From Anastatus disparis (taxonomy: Eukaryota > Arthropoda > Insecta > Hymenoptera > Eupelmidae), in NCBI GenBank assembly GCA_017163975.1, contig JAFFSR010000362.1:3114001-3178000 (forward strand): 64,000 bases of DNA, given 5' to 3'. The translations under genes were made by a program, and so were the position numbers. Below the pieces are notes generated by a model. The model was not told where the DNA came from. It worked only from the letters and a program-made list of their open reading frames with translations, and did not search any database. This document shows, in pieces, positions 53,977-64,000 of the stretch. The number at the start of each line of letters is the position of its first letter. The first letter of the stretch is position 1.

Positions 53977-56900
53977 ATGGCAGAATACTACACAGCGAGC
54001 GTTAAAGAACTCTGGAAGTCTTTGCGTTATGCAGCAAGTGGTGAAGCTGATTCTAGTGATATCAGAAGGTGGTTGGACTTAGTTGAAAAAGTGATCGAAG
54101 ATTTGCAACTCAAGTTAAACACAGTGACAGTATTAAGATCGGAGAAACAAAGAAGAGAGACATTATTGAGATATCTCATAACAATTCGAGAGAAGCTGCT
54201 TAAGTTTACAAAAAGAGGTGGTGACATTCAGGCTCATAGTGAGAGCGCCAGTGTAGAATGGAATGAATTTCAATCTGCCTTCGCTACACGAATGTTGTCA
54301 GGTGTGATTACCAACCTTGGCCACCTTGATTTAGATAAATTCATGACAGATGTTTTTTCTGTCTTCAATGAAAAAGTTAAGATTGCTCTTAGTAAACATA
54401 AGAGAATTTCAAGAGAGAGATTCTGGCTGGACTCTTCGCCAAATTTTGAGCTTGAGTATAAATATTAACAAGCTCGATGCAGTAAGAGGAATGAATGTTT
54501 CAAATGGGCAATTCTTTTAGCTCTTCACCCTGCTGAACATAATCTACAGCATGTATCGAAATACCGTGCTTATGAGAAAGAACTTGATTTTAACGGAATA
54601 GAATTCCCAGTATCTCCGAAGCAGATTGCGAAGTTCGAAAAGCTGAACAACATTTCCATTAATCTATTCATGCTGAAGAAACAATGTAAATATTTCTTTT
54701 TATATTAAAATAATTATTAATAAAATCTAAAATATAATTTTTCTATAGGTAATAAATTTGATGTTATACCATGCCATGTTACTGCTAAAAAAAAGAGAGG
54801 CATCCCTTATGAAAAAGATCTGTAGATAAAACTGTAGATATATCTGCAGGAAAATCTGCAGAAAATCTGCAGAATATCTGGAGAGTATCTACAGAAAGCA
54901 TACGGAAAAATATGAGGTATCAGTACAGGAAAATCTGCAGAATATATACAGAAAGCCTACGGGGAATTCTGAGGCATCGTTGCAGGATGTTCTGTAGAGA
55001 AAATGATGAAGAAATCTACAGATTTAACGCAGGTAAATTTGTAGAAAAATCTGCAGGGTCCCTGCAGAGTTACTTACAGGGAAAACTGTAAAAAAGTTTA
55101 CAGAGATCCGATAGATCGTCTATAGAATAATATACAGAAACTATACAGGTATACCCTTACATATTTTCACAGGGTTTTCGCCTACAGATTTATCTACAGA
55201 ATTATCTATAGAATTATCTACAGAATTATCTATAGAATTATCTACAGAATTATCTATAGAATTATCTACAGAATTATCTATAGAATTATCTACAGAATCA
55301 TCTACGGAATTTTCGACGAAAATTTCTTCAGAATTTTCTGTAAGCAGGATTTCTTATAGGATCCCGTAAAACGTATAAGGAAAATTTATAATGTAGAAAT
55401 CTTTGCAGAAAATTTTATAATAAATCTAATGATTTATTACAGAATTTTCTGTGGAGAGTATAATAGGAAAATCTTTAGGTTGGCTGTAGATAAATCTTCA
55501 AGATTATCTGCAGAAATAAATATAGAAAATTTGCCGGTATAAATATTATTAAGGTAAAAAAATTTTCTTATTTTTAGCTATATAAGATTATAAGATTATT
55601 TTTTATAATTAATTTCAAAGTTTTCGAGTGAACAACTCAAAAATTATTTTCCTATTACAGGAAAAAACCAAAAACGAGGTAACCCTCGTAGTATGAGCTC
55701 TCCAAACAATGAAGAGCTTCTGCGATTTCTCACAGAGTCTTCTAGCCTTATATATCTGCAGCTGTGAACTTTGTACAAGCGATCAACAAATTTAAGGAAA
55801 CGCCACCTAGTGACTTAAAATCAAACTGATGTAATCGATTATGTTAATTTGATTTTAAGTCGCTAGGTGGCGTTCCCTTAAATTTGTTCATCGCTTGTAC
55901 AAAGTTCACAGCCGCAGATATATAAGGCCAGAAGACTGAAAAATTGCAGAAGCTCTTCATTTTTTGGAGAGCTCATACTACGAGGGTTACCTCGTTTTTG
56001 GTTTTTTTCTGTAATAGGGAAATAATTTTCGAGTTGTTCACTCGAAAACTTATAAATTAATTATCAAAAATAATTTTATATAGTTAAAAATAAGAAAATT
56101 GTTTTACCTTAGTAATATTTATAGCAACAAATTTTCTACATTTATTTCTGCAGATAATCTTGAAGATTTATCTACAGCCAACCTGAAGATTTTCCTATTA
56201 TACTCTCCACAAAAAATCCTGTGATAAATCATTAAATTCATTATAAATTTTCAGCAAAGAGTTCTACAGCATAAATTTTCCTAATACGTTTTACGGGATC
56301 CTATAAGAAATCCTGCTTACAGAATATTCTGAAGAAAATTTCGTTGAAAATTTCGTAGATGATTCTTTAGATTATTCTATAGATAATTCTGTAAATAATT
56401 CTATAGATAATTCTGTAGATAATTCTGTAGGCAAAAATCCTGAGAAAATTTGTAAGGGTATACCTGTACAGTTCCTGTATATTATTCTATAGACGATCTA
56501 TCGGATCTCTGTAAACTTTTTCACAGTTTTTCCTATAAGTAACTCTGCAGGGATCTTGCAGATTTTTCTACAAATTTACCTGCGTTAAACCTGTAGATTT
56601 TTCCATCATGTTCTCTACAGAAAATCCTGCAACGATGCCTTAGAATTTCTCGTAGGTTTTCTGTATATATTTTGCAGATTTTCCTGTACTGATACCTCAT
56701 ATTTTTCCGTATGCTTTCTGTAGATATTCTACAGATATTCTGCAGATTTTCTGGAGATTTCCCAGCAGATTTATCTACAGTTTTATCTACAGATCTTTTT
56801 CATAAGGGATATTAATTTATTATTGATTGAAGATTAGTATGATGATGAAGATGAAGAAAAAAATAACGATGATGATGACTTCGACTTTGTACCAAGGAGA

Positions 56901-59715
56901 TTTCATTATGTTTGGGTGAAATCCTTATCACGTCTTATTCGATCGCAAGTAACGAATCATAAAGCGAAGACATTTATTTGCGATCGTTGCCTTCATTTCT
57001 TCACAACGGAAGATAAGTTGAAGGAACATGAAGTCGATTGTGCTTCACTTAACAAATGTAAAATCAAGCTTTCTTTAACAAAAGATAATATTCTGAAGTT
57101 CAAGAACCACAAGTGTAATAAAAGAGTACCTTTTGTCATATAGGAAGATTTTGAAAGTCTACTGAAATCAGTGCGACATGTTCAAGCTTTTCAAGAGCAT
57201 CAAGCTTATAGTATTGGCTACTACATCAAATGTAGTTTTAATGATGCTTATTCTGAGTATAAGTGCTACAGACAAGCAAGAAACAAAGATCAAACTCCAG
57301 CAGAACGGTTCGTAGCAGAAATGGAGTCATTGCGAAATAAGTTGGAAGAGACGTACGCCAATCCGAAGCCCTTAGATCTTTCAAGGCAAGAACAATTTTC
57401 TTTTGAAAGAGCAACTGTTTGCAACATTTATCTAAAGACTTTCAAACCTCAGGATGTTAAAGTTCGTGATCATTGTCATCTGACTGGAACGTAAGTTTTT
57501 ATATATTAAAAAAATTATTTTAACAAATAACTCGTCATTAATCAATATTTTATTTTCCAGATATCGAGGAGCAGCTCACCAGTCATGTAATATCAATTAT
57601 AAGGACTCAAGATTCATACCAGTGATTTTCCACAATCCTACTGATTATGATTCTTATTTCATAATGAAGGAAATCGCCACCACTGCAAATTTAAAGGGTC
57701 GAGTAAGCCTGATTCCTGAGAATAAAGAACGATATATTTCATTCGTCAAGTATATCGAGAGAAGCGAGATAAACTTTAGATTTATCAACTCCTTCCACTT
57801 CATGCCATCTTCTCTCGAGAAGTTAGCATCGTACTTGAGCAAATTAAATATCGTTGAAAAAGAATTCCGGTGAGCAAATGGAATTATTAAAATGTAAAGG
57901 AGTCTTTCCCTACGACTATCTGGATTGCTCTGAGGAGCTTGAGGGCGTTTTTCTCCCCTGCAAAGAAGCATTCCACAGCGAGCTAACAAATAGTGAGATT
58001 ACCAATAGTGAGTTTGACCATGCCGAGAATGTTTGGAAGACATTCAACATCGAGACATTAGGAAAGTACTCGGATCTTTATCTGAAAACCGATGTACTTC
58101 TTTTGACCGATATATTCGAGAACTTCCGCTCGACATGTATCGAAGCATATGGTCTGGATCCTGCTCACTACTACACCACTCCTGGCCTTACTTGGGATGC
58201 TATGCTCAAGCACACAGGAGTAGAGCTGGAACTCCTCACAGACATAGACATGCTTATGTTTGTAGAGAGAGGAATCAGGGGTGGTGTGAGTCAGTGTTGT
58301 AATCGCTATGCTAAAGCGAACAACGAATACATGGGCGATGATTGGATTCTCGATGAAGAATCAAAGTACTTAATGTACTATGATGTTAACAACCTCTATG
58401 CTTAGGCAATGACCTAATCATTACTTTACAGAGGTTTTGAATGGGTACAAAAACCCGAGAATTTCAATGTCATGGCTGTTAACGACGAAAGTCCTATCAA
58501 CTACATATTGGAAGTTGATCTCGAGTATCCTGAGGCTCTCCACGATGCTCACAAGGACTTACCTCTTTGCCCAGAACATGCGGCTGCTCCAGGATCGAAA
58601 CAAGTCAAGCTGGTGATCACACTTTCCAAGAAAGAGCGCTATGTCATTCATTACCGTGCTCTGAAATAGGCTCTTAGTAATGATTTGGTTCTCACCAAGA
58701 TTTATAGAGCTCTACGTTTCGAACAAAAGTCCTAGCTCAAGTCGTATGTAGACCTCAACACCGAGAAGCGTAAACAATCTAAGAACGAGTTTGAAAAACT
58801 CTCCTTCAAGCTTCTGATTAACGCAGTCCATGGAAAAACAATGGAGAATGAGCGCAAGCGCGTTGATGTGGAACTCGTCAACAAATGGGAGGGGCGCTAC
58901 GGAGCTAAATCATTAATTGCCAAGCTCAATTTCCATTGTAGCACTATCTTCGATGAGAACCTTGTTGCTATACAGCTTTCTCGCACTGAGATCACCATTA
59001 GAAAGCCATTGTACGTCGGTCTAAGTGTTCTCGACCTCTCTAAGACTTGCGTGTATGACTTTCATTATTCATACATGCTTGATCGACTAGGTGATTAGTG
59101 TAAGCTTCTTTACACTGACACTGATAGTCTCATATACGAAGTCAGAGGCAAGAACATGTATGAAATGATGAAGGGGGACATGGAGAAGTTCGACACTTCT
59201 AATTATGTCGAGGGTAACCAATTTGGTATGCCTCATGTTAATAAGAAGGTAATCGGCTTAATGAAAGACGAATGCAATGGCAACATAATGACTGAATTCA
59301 TTGGCTTACGGAGTAAAATGTACAATGTCAAGGTACAAGGCCGAGAGTCCATCAAAATCCAACGTCATGAAAAATGTCATCCAGTTTGAAGACTACCATT
59401 TGAGCTGAAGGCTGCCTATTTGAGGGAGAAAATCTTGTTTGTCAGCAGTGCAATATCAGATCCAGATACCACAATGTGAGGACTGAGAGACAGCAGAAGA
59501 TCCCTCTCAGCTCAAATGATGACAAACGTTATCTGCTGGAGGGAAGCACAGATACGTTACCATGGGGACATCACTCCATACTGCCTCCCAAGGAATCTGC
59601 GCAGTGCGCAGTAGTGGCGACGGCGGCTCGAGCTGTACTTAAGAGAGCTCTCGAGCCAGCTTAATTCATTCCTTCGTCAGACGGACCACCTGTTAAGACG
59701 CAAAGAACTGAATAA
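53977..59715 (+). pseudogene. polB: Polinton family B DNA polymerase, copy 2 (broken)
   Basis: Starts ATG 53977 (MAEYYTASVKELWKSLRYAA) with an N-terminal segment better preserved than in copy 1. Two deletions near 54410 and 54493 remove part of the N-terminal region. Intron 1 keeps its acceptor (CTATAG); a 2.0-kb foldback lies just after it. Exo motif I reads EDFESLL after an in-frame TAG near 57142; exo II keeps its Asp (TDYDSYF). The CxxC of the endonuclease VII-like segment is changed to CNIY. Motif A DVNNLYA is followed by a TAG; motif B is altered (KLLINAVHGKTMEN); motif C YTDTDSLIY is intact after a TAG near 59097. A second intron runs about 57491-57560. Confidence 0.92.
54804..56808. 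mobile_element. 2.0-kb foldback element in PolB copy 2
   Basis: Both ends read CCCTTATGAAAAAGATCTGT inward. The two ~1-kb halves are inverted copies meeting near 55830. AT is duplicated at 54802-54803 and 56809-56810; copy 1 has the empty site (GAGGCATATTAATT at about 25994-26007). Full of CTGCAG, TCTACAG and TCTATAG words; 55182-55312 is a ~24-bp tandem repeat (ACAGAATTATCTATAGAATT). No transposase. Confidence 0.9.
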
Positions 59716-59827
59716 AGTGATACGACTTTGACTGGTCTTTTGAATTGATTTAAGGTGAGTCAAAGTATTTTCTTCACTTCAAAGATATTTCTTAAACGAT
59801 TTTATTCATTTCTTTACTCTTTTTCAG

Positions 59828-60133
59828 ATGGATCTTTCGAAACTTAACTAGATTGCACGTGGCGACTTCTTGCTAACCAAGAAAGTCGAGGAAATAGATA
59901 AGAACCATAAGTTTATGGTTAGTGCTTTGAAATCTGTCAAGACCAGATACAGTGACAGATTTGTTGCAGATCTGGAAGATGAGTTTCGCATATTTCTGCC
60001 ATCACGCGTTTCTACTGCTTTAGAGAAGAATGATGAACTTTTCTCCAAGTTCACCGATGCCATACAACATCACAAGTTGTACACAACATCCTTGGGCGAG
60101 GATAGAAGTGGCATCGAGTTCTTATTCAAGTAG
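59828..60133 (+). pseudogene. Polinton small protein D, copy 2
   Basis: As in copy 1: ATG at a splice acceptor, MDLSKLN then TAG, then IARGDFLLTKKVEEIDKNHK and a C-terminus LYTTSLGEDRSGIEFLFK. Nearly identical to copy 1, including the early stop. The donor of the 5' UTR intron is GTGAGT near 59755. Function unknown. Confidence 0.6.
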
Positions 60134-60364
60134 GCGCGAGGAAGTTAACGGAGAGGTATACGAGTCACAGGTACACTTCCTACTTCGGAATTACTCGGTG
60201 TAAGGGGTTCACAAGTGGCGATTCTTGGTTGTACCTCACAGATGGGAGCGAAGGTTGGGGCTCGCATCACTTCCTGAAACAAAAAAAAAGTTTTTTGTTT
60301 GAAGCGCCCAAAGTAAGTTTTCAAAACTGTCTAAACGATTTTGCTCTTCACGATACATGAGTAT
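60134..60364. other. Structured spacer between gene D and integrase, copy 2
   Basis: Closely matches 29656-29903. The strong hairpin has one mismatch (GATGGGAGC and GCTCGCATC). No coding. Confidence 0.45.
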
Positions 60365-61273
60365 TCATTGAGCTGCAGTTTTGTCGATCCAACTATTATG
60401 AATACCATCAAAGCCGAGCCACTTTACGGATACTTGATTTCCATGTATCTTTAGAAATTTTTCTACAAGATAAACGTCAGGATATTCAACTTTTTGAAGT
60501 TCTTCTTCGTAAAAGCCACCAGCGATTAGCTGATCTTGATATTCTTTGAGACGGTATGTTGTCAGCTGCGTTGCTTTAACTTGTTCAATCGTGAATATTT
60601 CAGCAGACCAATTAGGTGTGTATCCTTTTTTGAATACTTGTTTCAACTTGCTGACTCAGACTTTGTCGGCGACCTTAAATTTTGCATTTTTTCTTACAAC
60701 TTTGCAAGCAAATCGTGCATAAAACTGAGATTGCAACTGTAACATCTTTTGGTTTAGCACCAATTGTTCGATATTTTGTATTGTTGTAAGAATTTATCAG
60801 ATCAGGTAAAATATCGATCTATTTATAGCTACCACGTAAGCTGAACTTCATCCACATTTTGTGTTTGAGAGAACGATTGAAGCGTTTGCAAATAGATGCT
60901 TTGAGATTACTATACGTTGAGTATAAGTTAATCTTGTATTGTTGCATAAGATTTTTAAAATAAGTATTATAAAACTCTTTGCCTTTATCTGTTTGTAAAT
61001 TTTTGAGAACTTGACCCTCTTTCAATATAGATTTCATCGCAGCAGAGACTTCTGCTCCAGTTTTTTGTTTCACAGGAACAGCCCATGCGTATTTGGAAAA
61101 ACATCTATAACTGTAAGCATGTATTTGTAGCCTTTGTTCTCTCGAGAATAAGGTTGCATCTCTACAAGATCAGCTTGCCAAGTTTTATCTAAACCTCGCA
61201 CATCAAACTGTCGACGTGAATAGTGACGTCTGGCTGGCTTATGAAGCTCTTCTACAACTCTTTCGTGTTCCAT
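60365..61273 (-). pseudogene. Polinton integrase with chromodomain, copy 2 (broken)
   Basis: ATG at 61273 (MEHERVVEELHKPARRHYSR). First Asp WQADLVEMQPYSRENKGY, where copy 1 has a stop; a one-base deletion near 61100 shifts the frame after VIDVFPN. Second Asp QTDKGKEFYN. Third acidic position again Lys (ASICKRFNRSLKHKMW), as in copy 1. Further lesions occur near 60818 and 60655. The chromodomain-like C-terminus VYLVEKFLKIHGNQVSVKWL is kept. Not active. Confidence 0.88.
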
Positions 61274-61298
61274 GGTCACAGAGTTAATGATTGCTTAG

Positions 61299-61691
61299 TT
61301 ACAGCAGACTGGCTTTTATACTCTGAATATTTGTTTTAGCATCTTGCATCTAATTTTTAATTAACTCGTATAGACCTTCAATGTCTACATTAATTTTTTT
61401 TATCTTTTCATCATACTCATTTTTTAACTTTTGCAGTTCTAATTCTGATGCGTCAAAATCATCTCTTAATTTAGCAGTGACTATGTATATACTCAGGACT
61501 TCAGATGTAATCAAACCTTGCAGTGTATTAAAATTAACGTCATCATTCGGTTGCTGAGCAGTGGCAACATTACATAACCTCTTATTTTCTACATCGAAAT
61601 GTCCACCTTTTGTCAGTTTATAGCCAGTTCCGGGAGGTCCTCGACTACCCTCGCTTCGTTTAAGATTACGTCCGAACACATCGACGCTCAT
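61299..61691 (-). pseudogene. Polinton coiled-coil protein, copy 2 (late stop)
   Basis: Counterpart of the 130-aa protein: MSVDVFGRNLKRSEGSRGPP, a basic Gly/Pro head, then the coiled-coil helix (LRDDFDASELELQKLKNEYD). A Trp codon of copy 1 is TAG here (61350-61352), removing the last ~18 residues; the original stop is at 61299-61301. The truncated protein may still fold. Confidence 0.7.
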
Positions 61692-61722
61692 TTTGATAAT
61701 GTAACGAGTTTTAACTTGCAGC

Positions 61723-62553
61723 TTAATATATATAGCCAGCTTCACGTAACTCTTCGATGATGGAATGAATTTCGTTTGTATGACTAGGATTACCAGCTGC
61801 TTTTTCAGCAACTAATAAACGCAGTCGATCAACGAGCTCATTTGGATCATCCCAGTAGACATAATCAAACTTGGTATTTTTCCGCGCGATTTCGTATCGT
61901 GATAACGATCCACCTTTTTTATCAGAAAATAGAGGGGGTATAGTTTCACTGAATTTTTTACTTACATGTGAACGAATGGGTTCATCGTCTTTGTATCGTT
62001 TCCTGTGAGCCTTCGTGATCTCAAGAATTTGACGATAATTTTTCAAATCTTCATGAGTTATTGAGCCTGGAACAGGATGTTTTTCAACGAGCAATTCTTG
62101 TAAACCTAAAATTTTCTGAAACTTTTGACCCTCTACTTGAATATAACTTTTCTCAAAATATATCGGCGAATTGACGAGAAAAAATTGATCACCCTCTTTA
62201 CGAAATCCATAAATTTTATCCATTCCAATAAATTGTAAGTCCTCGGAGAAATCTTCGCTTGCAGATTCAAAGAAAGATTGAGAAGAATCATTTTGCAAAG
62301 TGTCCTCCAATTCAGTATTATCATTATCTTCATCGTACTTTCCTGGTAAGGGTTCTAGCTTCAAAGTTTCGCGCCTTTTTTTACCTTCAGTGACGATTTC
62401 CATTAATGGGTCAATGATTTGCTTAAAAGTTTCTCCAACAATCCTTTCGGTATTTTCTTTTCCAAATTTTAACAAGTCATACTTGCGTTTAACTGCTTTA
62501 CGCGCTTGAATCAGTTGCTGAAGTAAAACTTTATTTTGCTTATGGTCTCCCAT
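61723..62553 (-). CDS. Polinton 276-aa protein, copy 2 (intact)
   Basis: Uninterrupted from MGDHKQNKVLLQQLIQARKA to YWDDPNELVDRLRLLVAEKA and the terminal EAGYIY. N-terminal amphipathic helix rich in Lys and Gln, acidic linker, central globular domain and an alpha-helical C-terminus. Conserved in insect Polintons but of unknown function; its place among capsid and packaging genes suggests a virion component. The last codons TAT ATA TAT TAA double as the TATA box of the downstream coiled-coil gene. Confidence 0.78.
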   Translation of the reverse strand: MGDHKQNKVLLQQLIQARKAVKRKYDLLKFGKENTERIVGETFKQIIDPLMEIVTEGKKRRETLKLEPLPGKYDEDNDNTELEDTLQNDSSQSFFESASEDFSEDLQFIGMDKIYGFRKEGDQFFLVNSPIYFEKSYIQVEGQKFQKILGLQELLVEKHPVPGSITHEDLKNYRQILEITKAHRKRYKDDEPIRSHVSKKFSETIPPLFSDKKGGSLSRYEIARKNTKFDYVYWDDPNELVDRLRLLVAEKAAGNPSHTNEIHSIIEELREAGYIY

Positions 62554-62587
62554 GTTGTCGCTTTACGATCAAACACAGATTGCTGAA

Positions 62588-63298
62588 TTAATACTGAGTG
62601 TGTCTTATATTCATAGCAAAACAGTCAAAACCTTTTTGGGATCCACCAGAGTTCAGTGGACTATCTTTAGCAATCATTAGAAATCCATGCTTGTCATCTC
62701 TCCAACATTTAAAGCATGATTCTTTGAATAGTGAAAAATTCATGTCTGAGTTAACATGATCATCGTATAGATGTCGTAGATTAACATCATCTTGACGAAA
62801 AACTATCAAGAGATCGACATTATCTCTCACGAGATGTTTTGGGATGCAAGCATAAGACTGACAAAGATAGAAACAATCAACATCTTTGTGTCTTCCCCTG
62901 CAGAAGTAGGCTCCTATGTTGTCTTGCTTTTCACAAGCTACATCATCAAAAATCATTATGGAATTTGGAAGAGCCTCGTCAGGTGGTATTACTGACTCGT
63001 GCTCGCTAAATGGAAAGTATTGCATACCTTCCATCGGCTCTAGAAGCTCTTTCAGAAACTTGTTTTTCCCTTGATTAAGAGATTTATAATAGACGTAAAC
63101 ATTTTTAAATCTTAGACCATTAGGATGCGTTATGAGTGCTAATAAACTGTTAGTTTTACCACAGTTAGATAGTCCACAAAATACAGCTCTTATACTATCT
63201 GGAAGTAAATTTCCATGTTTCTTTGATTTTTTCTCTCGTTCGACGATAGTATTAAAATTCAGTATTGGCAGCTTTACAGATTATTCTTTGAAATCCAT
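62588..63298 (-). pseudogene. Polinton packaging ATPase, copy 2
   Basis: Same length as copy 1, with MDFKE followed by TAA at the same codon and then an open frame to 62588. The P-loop reads FCGLSNCGKTNSLLALITHP (Pro of copy 1 changed to Leu). Walker B NSIMIFDDVACE is kept, and FCRGRHKDVDCFYLCQSYAC follows. Apart from the early TAA the frame is complete. FtsK/HerA-type packaging motor by motif and position. Confidence 0.85.
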
Positions 63299-63390
63299 CT
63301 CAACAGATTCAAACTACAACTGCTCGATTAAGTATAAATACATCGTTTATATACCCTGTGAATCAGTTACTCTTCGACCTTCGAAGTGTT

Positions 63391-64000
63391 ATGATCGTAT
63401 ATCGTAGACGCGGTCGTGGTTTGCTTATTAAAATAATCAATAGCCTTCTAATAGAACTTCATTTACCGGGATGTCAGTACTGTGGACCTGGTACAAAATT
63501 AGCCAAACGTTTAGCTAGAGGTGATCAAGGAATTATTCCTCTCGACAAAGCTTGTAAAGAGCACGATATCTTTTATTCACAAAATCGTGAAAATAAAGAG
63601 GCTAGAAATATCGCTAATAAGGTTTTAGGAGATAAAGCCTGGCAAAGACTATCATCGAAAGACGCTGGTATTGGTGAAAAAGCAGCTGCATTCGCTATTG
63701 CAAACAGTATGAAAATAAAATCAAAGTTCGGAATGGGAACAAAAAAGAAGACTCCCATTGTTACTTCAAACAAAATAATAAAGGCCGCTTCCAGATCCAT
63801 GAAACCTAGTAAGTATGCTCGTAAAGCTATCCTCTCTGCTTTAGAGGGTGCTCGAAGTGCTGTGAGAAAAGCTGGTGGTGAGCATAAAATCCAAGTACCA
63901 CGCAGACTATCAATTCCATCTAACGTTGGAGGATTTTTACCATTCCTTATTTCTCTTTTTGATGGTCTAGGTGCAATTGGTAGTTTATTAGGAGGTGCCA
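63391..64000 (+). CDS. Polinton PLA2-domain virion protein, copy 2 (cut by window)
   Basis: ATG at 63391 (MIVYRRRGRGLLIKIIN). The PLA2 calcium loop YCGPGTKLAKRLARGDQG and active-site CKEHDIFYSQ are present without the stop seen in copy 1; the Cys before KEHD, Phe in copy 1, is as in typical PLA2 motifs. Helical middle KAWQRLSSKDAGIGEKAAAF, basic region, and the beginning of the hydrophobic segment (GGFLPFLISLFDGLGAIGSL) reach the edge of the window. Open throughout the visible 203 codons. Confidence 0.85.
   Translation, partial: MIVYRRRGRGLLIKIINSLLIELHLPGCQYCGPGTKLAKRLARGDQGIIPLDKACKEHDIFYSQNRENKEARNIANKVLGDKAWQRLSSKDAGIGEKAAAFAIANSMKIKSKFGMGTKKKTPIVTSNKIIKAASRSMKPSKYARKAILSALEGARSAVRKAGGEHKIQVPRRLSIPSNVGGFLPFLISLFDGLGAIGSLLGGA

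Larger units (their letters stand above)
49255..64000 (+). mobile_element. Polinton/Maverick copy 2, left 14.7 kb
   Basis: Direct copy of the element at 18652, same gene order, from AGTAGGTAAACTATGGGAAT to the window edge inside the PLA2-protein gene. It differs by a ~210-bp MITE near the end, absence of the 1.73-kb TA element and Penelope-like fragment, and a 2.0-kb foldback in PolB. By eye about 90-95% identical to copy 1 with one near-identical tract around gene B. Confidence 0.92.

Noticed and set aside
57654..57989. 111-codon minus-strand ORF in the PolB region
   Set aside because: Antisense shadow of polymerase coding sequence; the copy 1 counterpart is of different length.

Overview
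The window is arthropod nuclear DNA, almost certainly insect. Evidence is the AT-rich composition, a BEL/Pao retrotransposon, Polinton/Maverick elements with short GT-AG introns, arthropod TATA plus TCAKT-type core promoters, tRNA-like SINE heads and many MITEs. I recognise no host gene. Everything I can name is mobile or virus-derived, so this is a nested transposon cluster. I cannot name the species.

Layout. 1-4348: BEL/Pao LTR element on the minus strand (pol, gag, primer-binding site, LTR), running off the left edge. 4349-5808: a decayed ~163-bp tandem array and a 420-bp CA microsatellite. 5900-8033: a decayed DDE-type transposase. 8925-18651 plus 47172-48123: one palindromic DNA transposon (called T1 here) carrying two divergent copies of a transposase, split by later insertions. 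18652-35749: Polinton copy 1, inserted in the right arm of T1 and cut off inside its major capsid gene. 35750-46217: a 10.5-kb DNA transposon with a different transposase family, itself hosting a pogo-like element and MITEs. 46218-47171: debris with a tRNA-like SINE head. 49255-64000: Polinton copy 2, same orientation, running off the right edge.

The two Polintons share gene order: a divergent pair of small charged proteins (A minus, B plus), an iteron-like palindromic array, gene C (minus, spliced), protein-primed family B DNA polymerase (plus, two introns), small protein D, chromodomain integrase (minus), a coiled-coil protein, a 276-residue protein, packaging ATPase, then on the plus strand a PLA2-domain virion protein, adenain-like protease, penton-like minor capsid protein, a small basic protein and the major capsid protein. 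This is the virus-like (adintovirus-type) Polinton set: replication by PolB, integration by the integrase, and capsid assembly, maturation and packaging by the remainder. Most genes carry lesions and the two copies are broken in different places. At least three defects are common to both.

The most novel signal is that genes A and B, in both copies, are followed within about 15-45 nt of the stop by a stem-loop matching the histone mRNA 3' end element (GGCCCU-UUUC-AGGGCC type). The pair is arranged head to head around an ATTGG/CCAAT-containing promoter, as divergent histone gene pairs are. Gene B also has a leader of about 660-760 nt built from repeated small hairpins. A third system-level signal is a uniform core promoter (TATA, about 31 nt, TCA-type initiator), with TATA boxes embedded in the 3' end of the preceding gene. 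All similarities were judged by eye; no searches were run.
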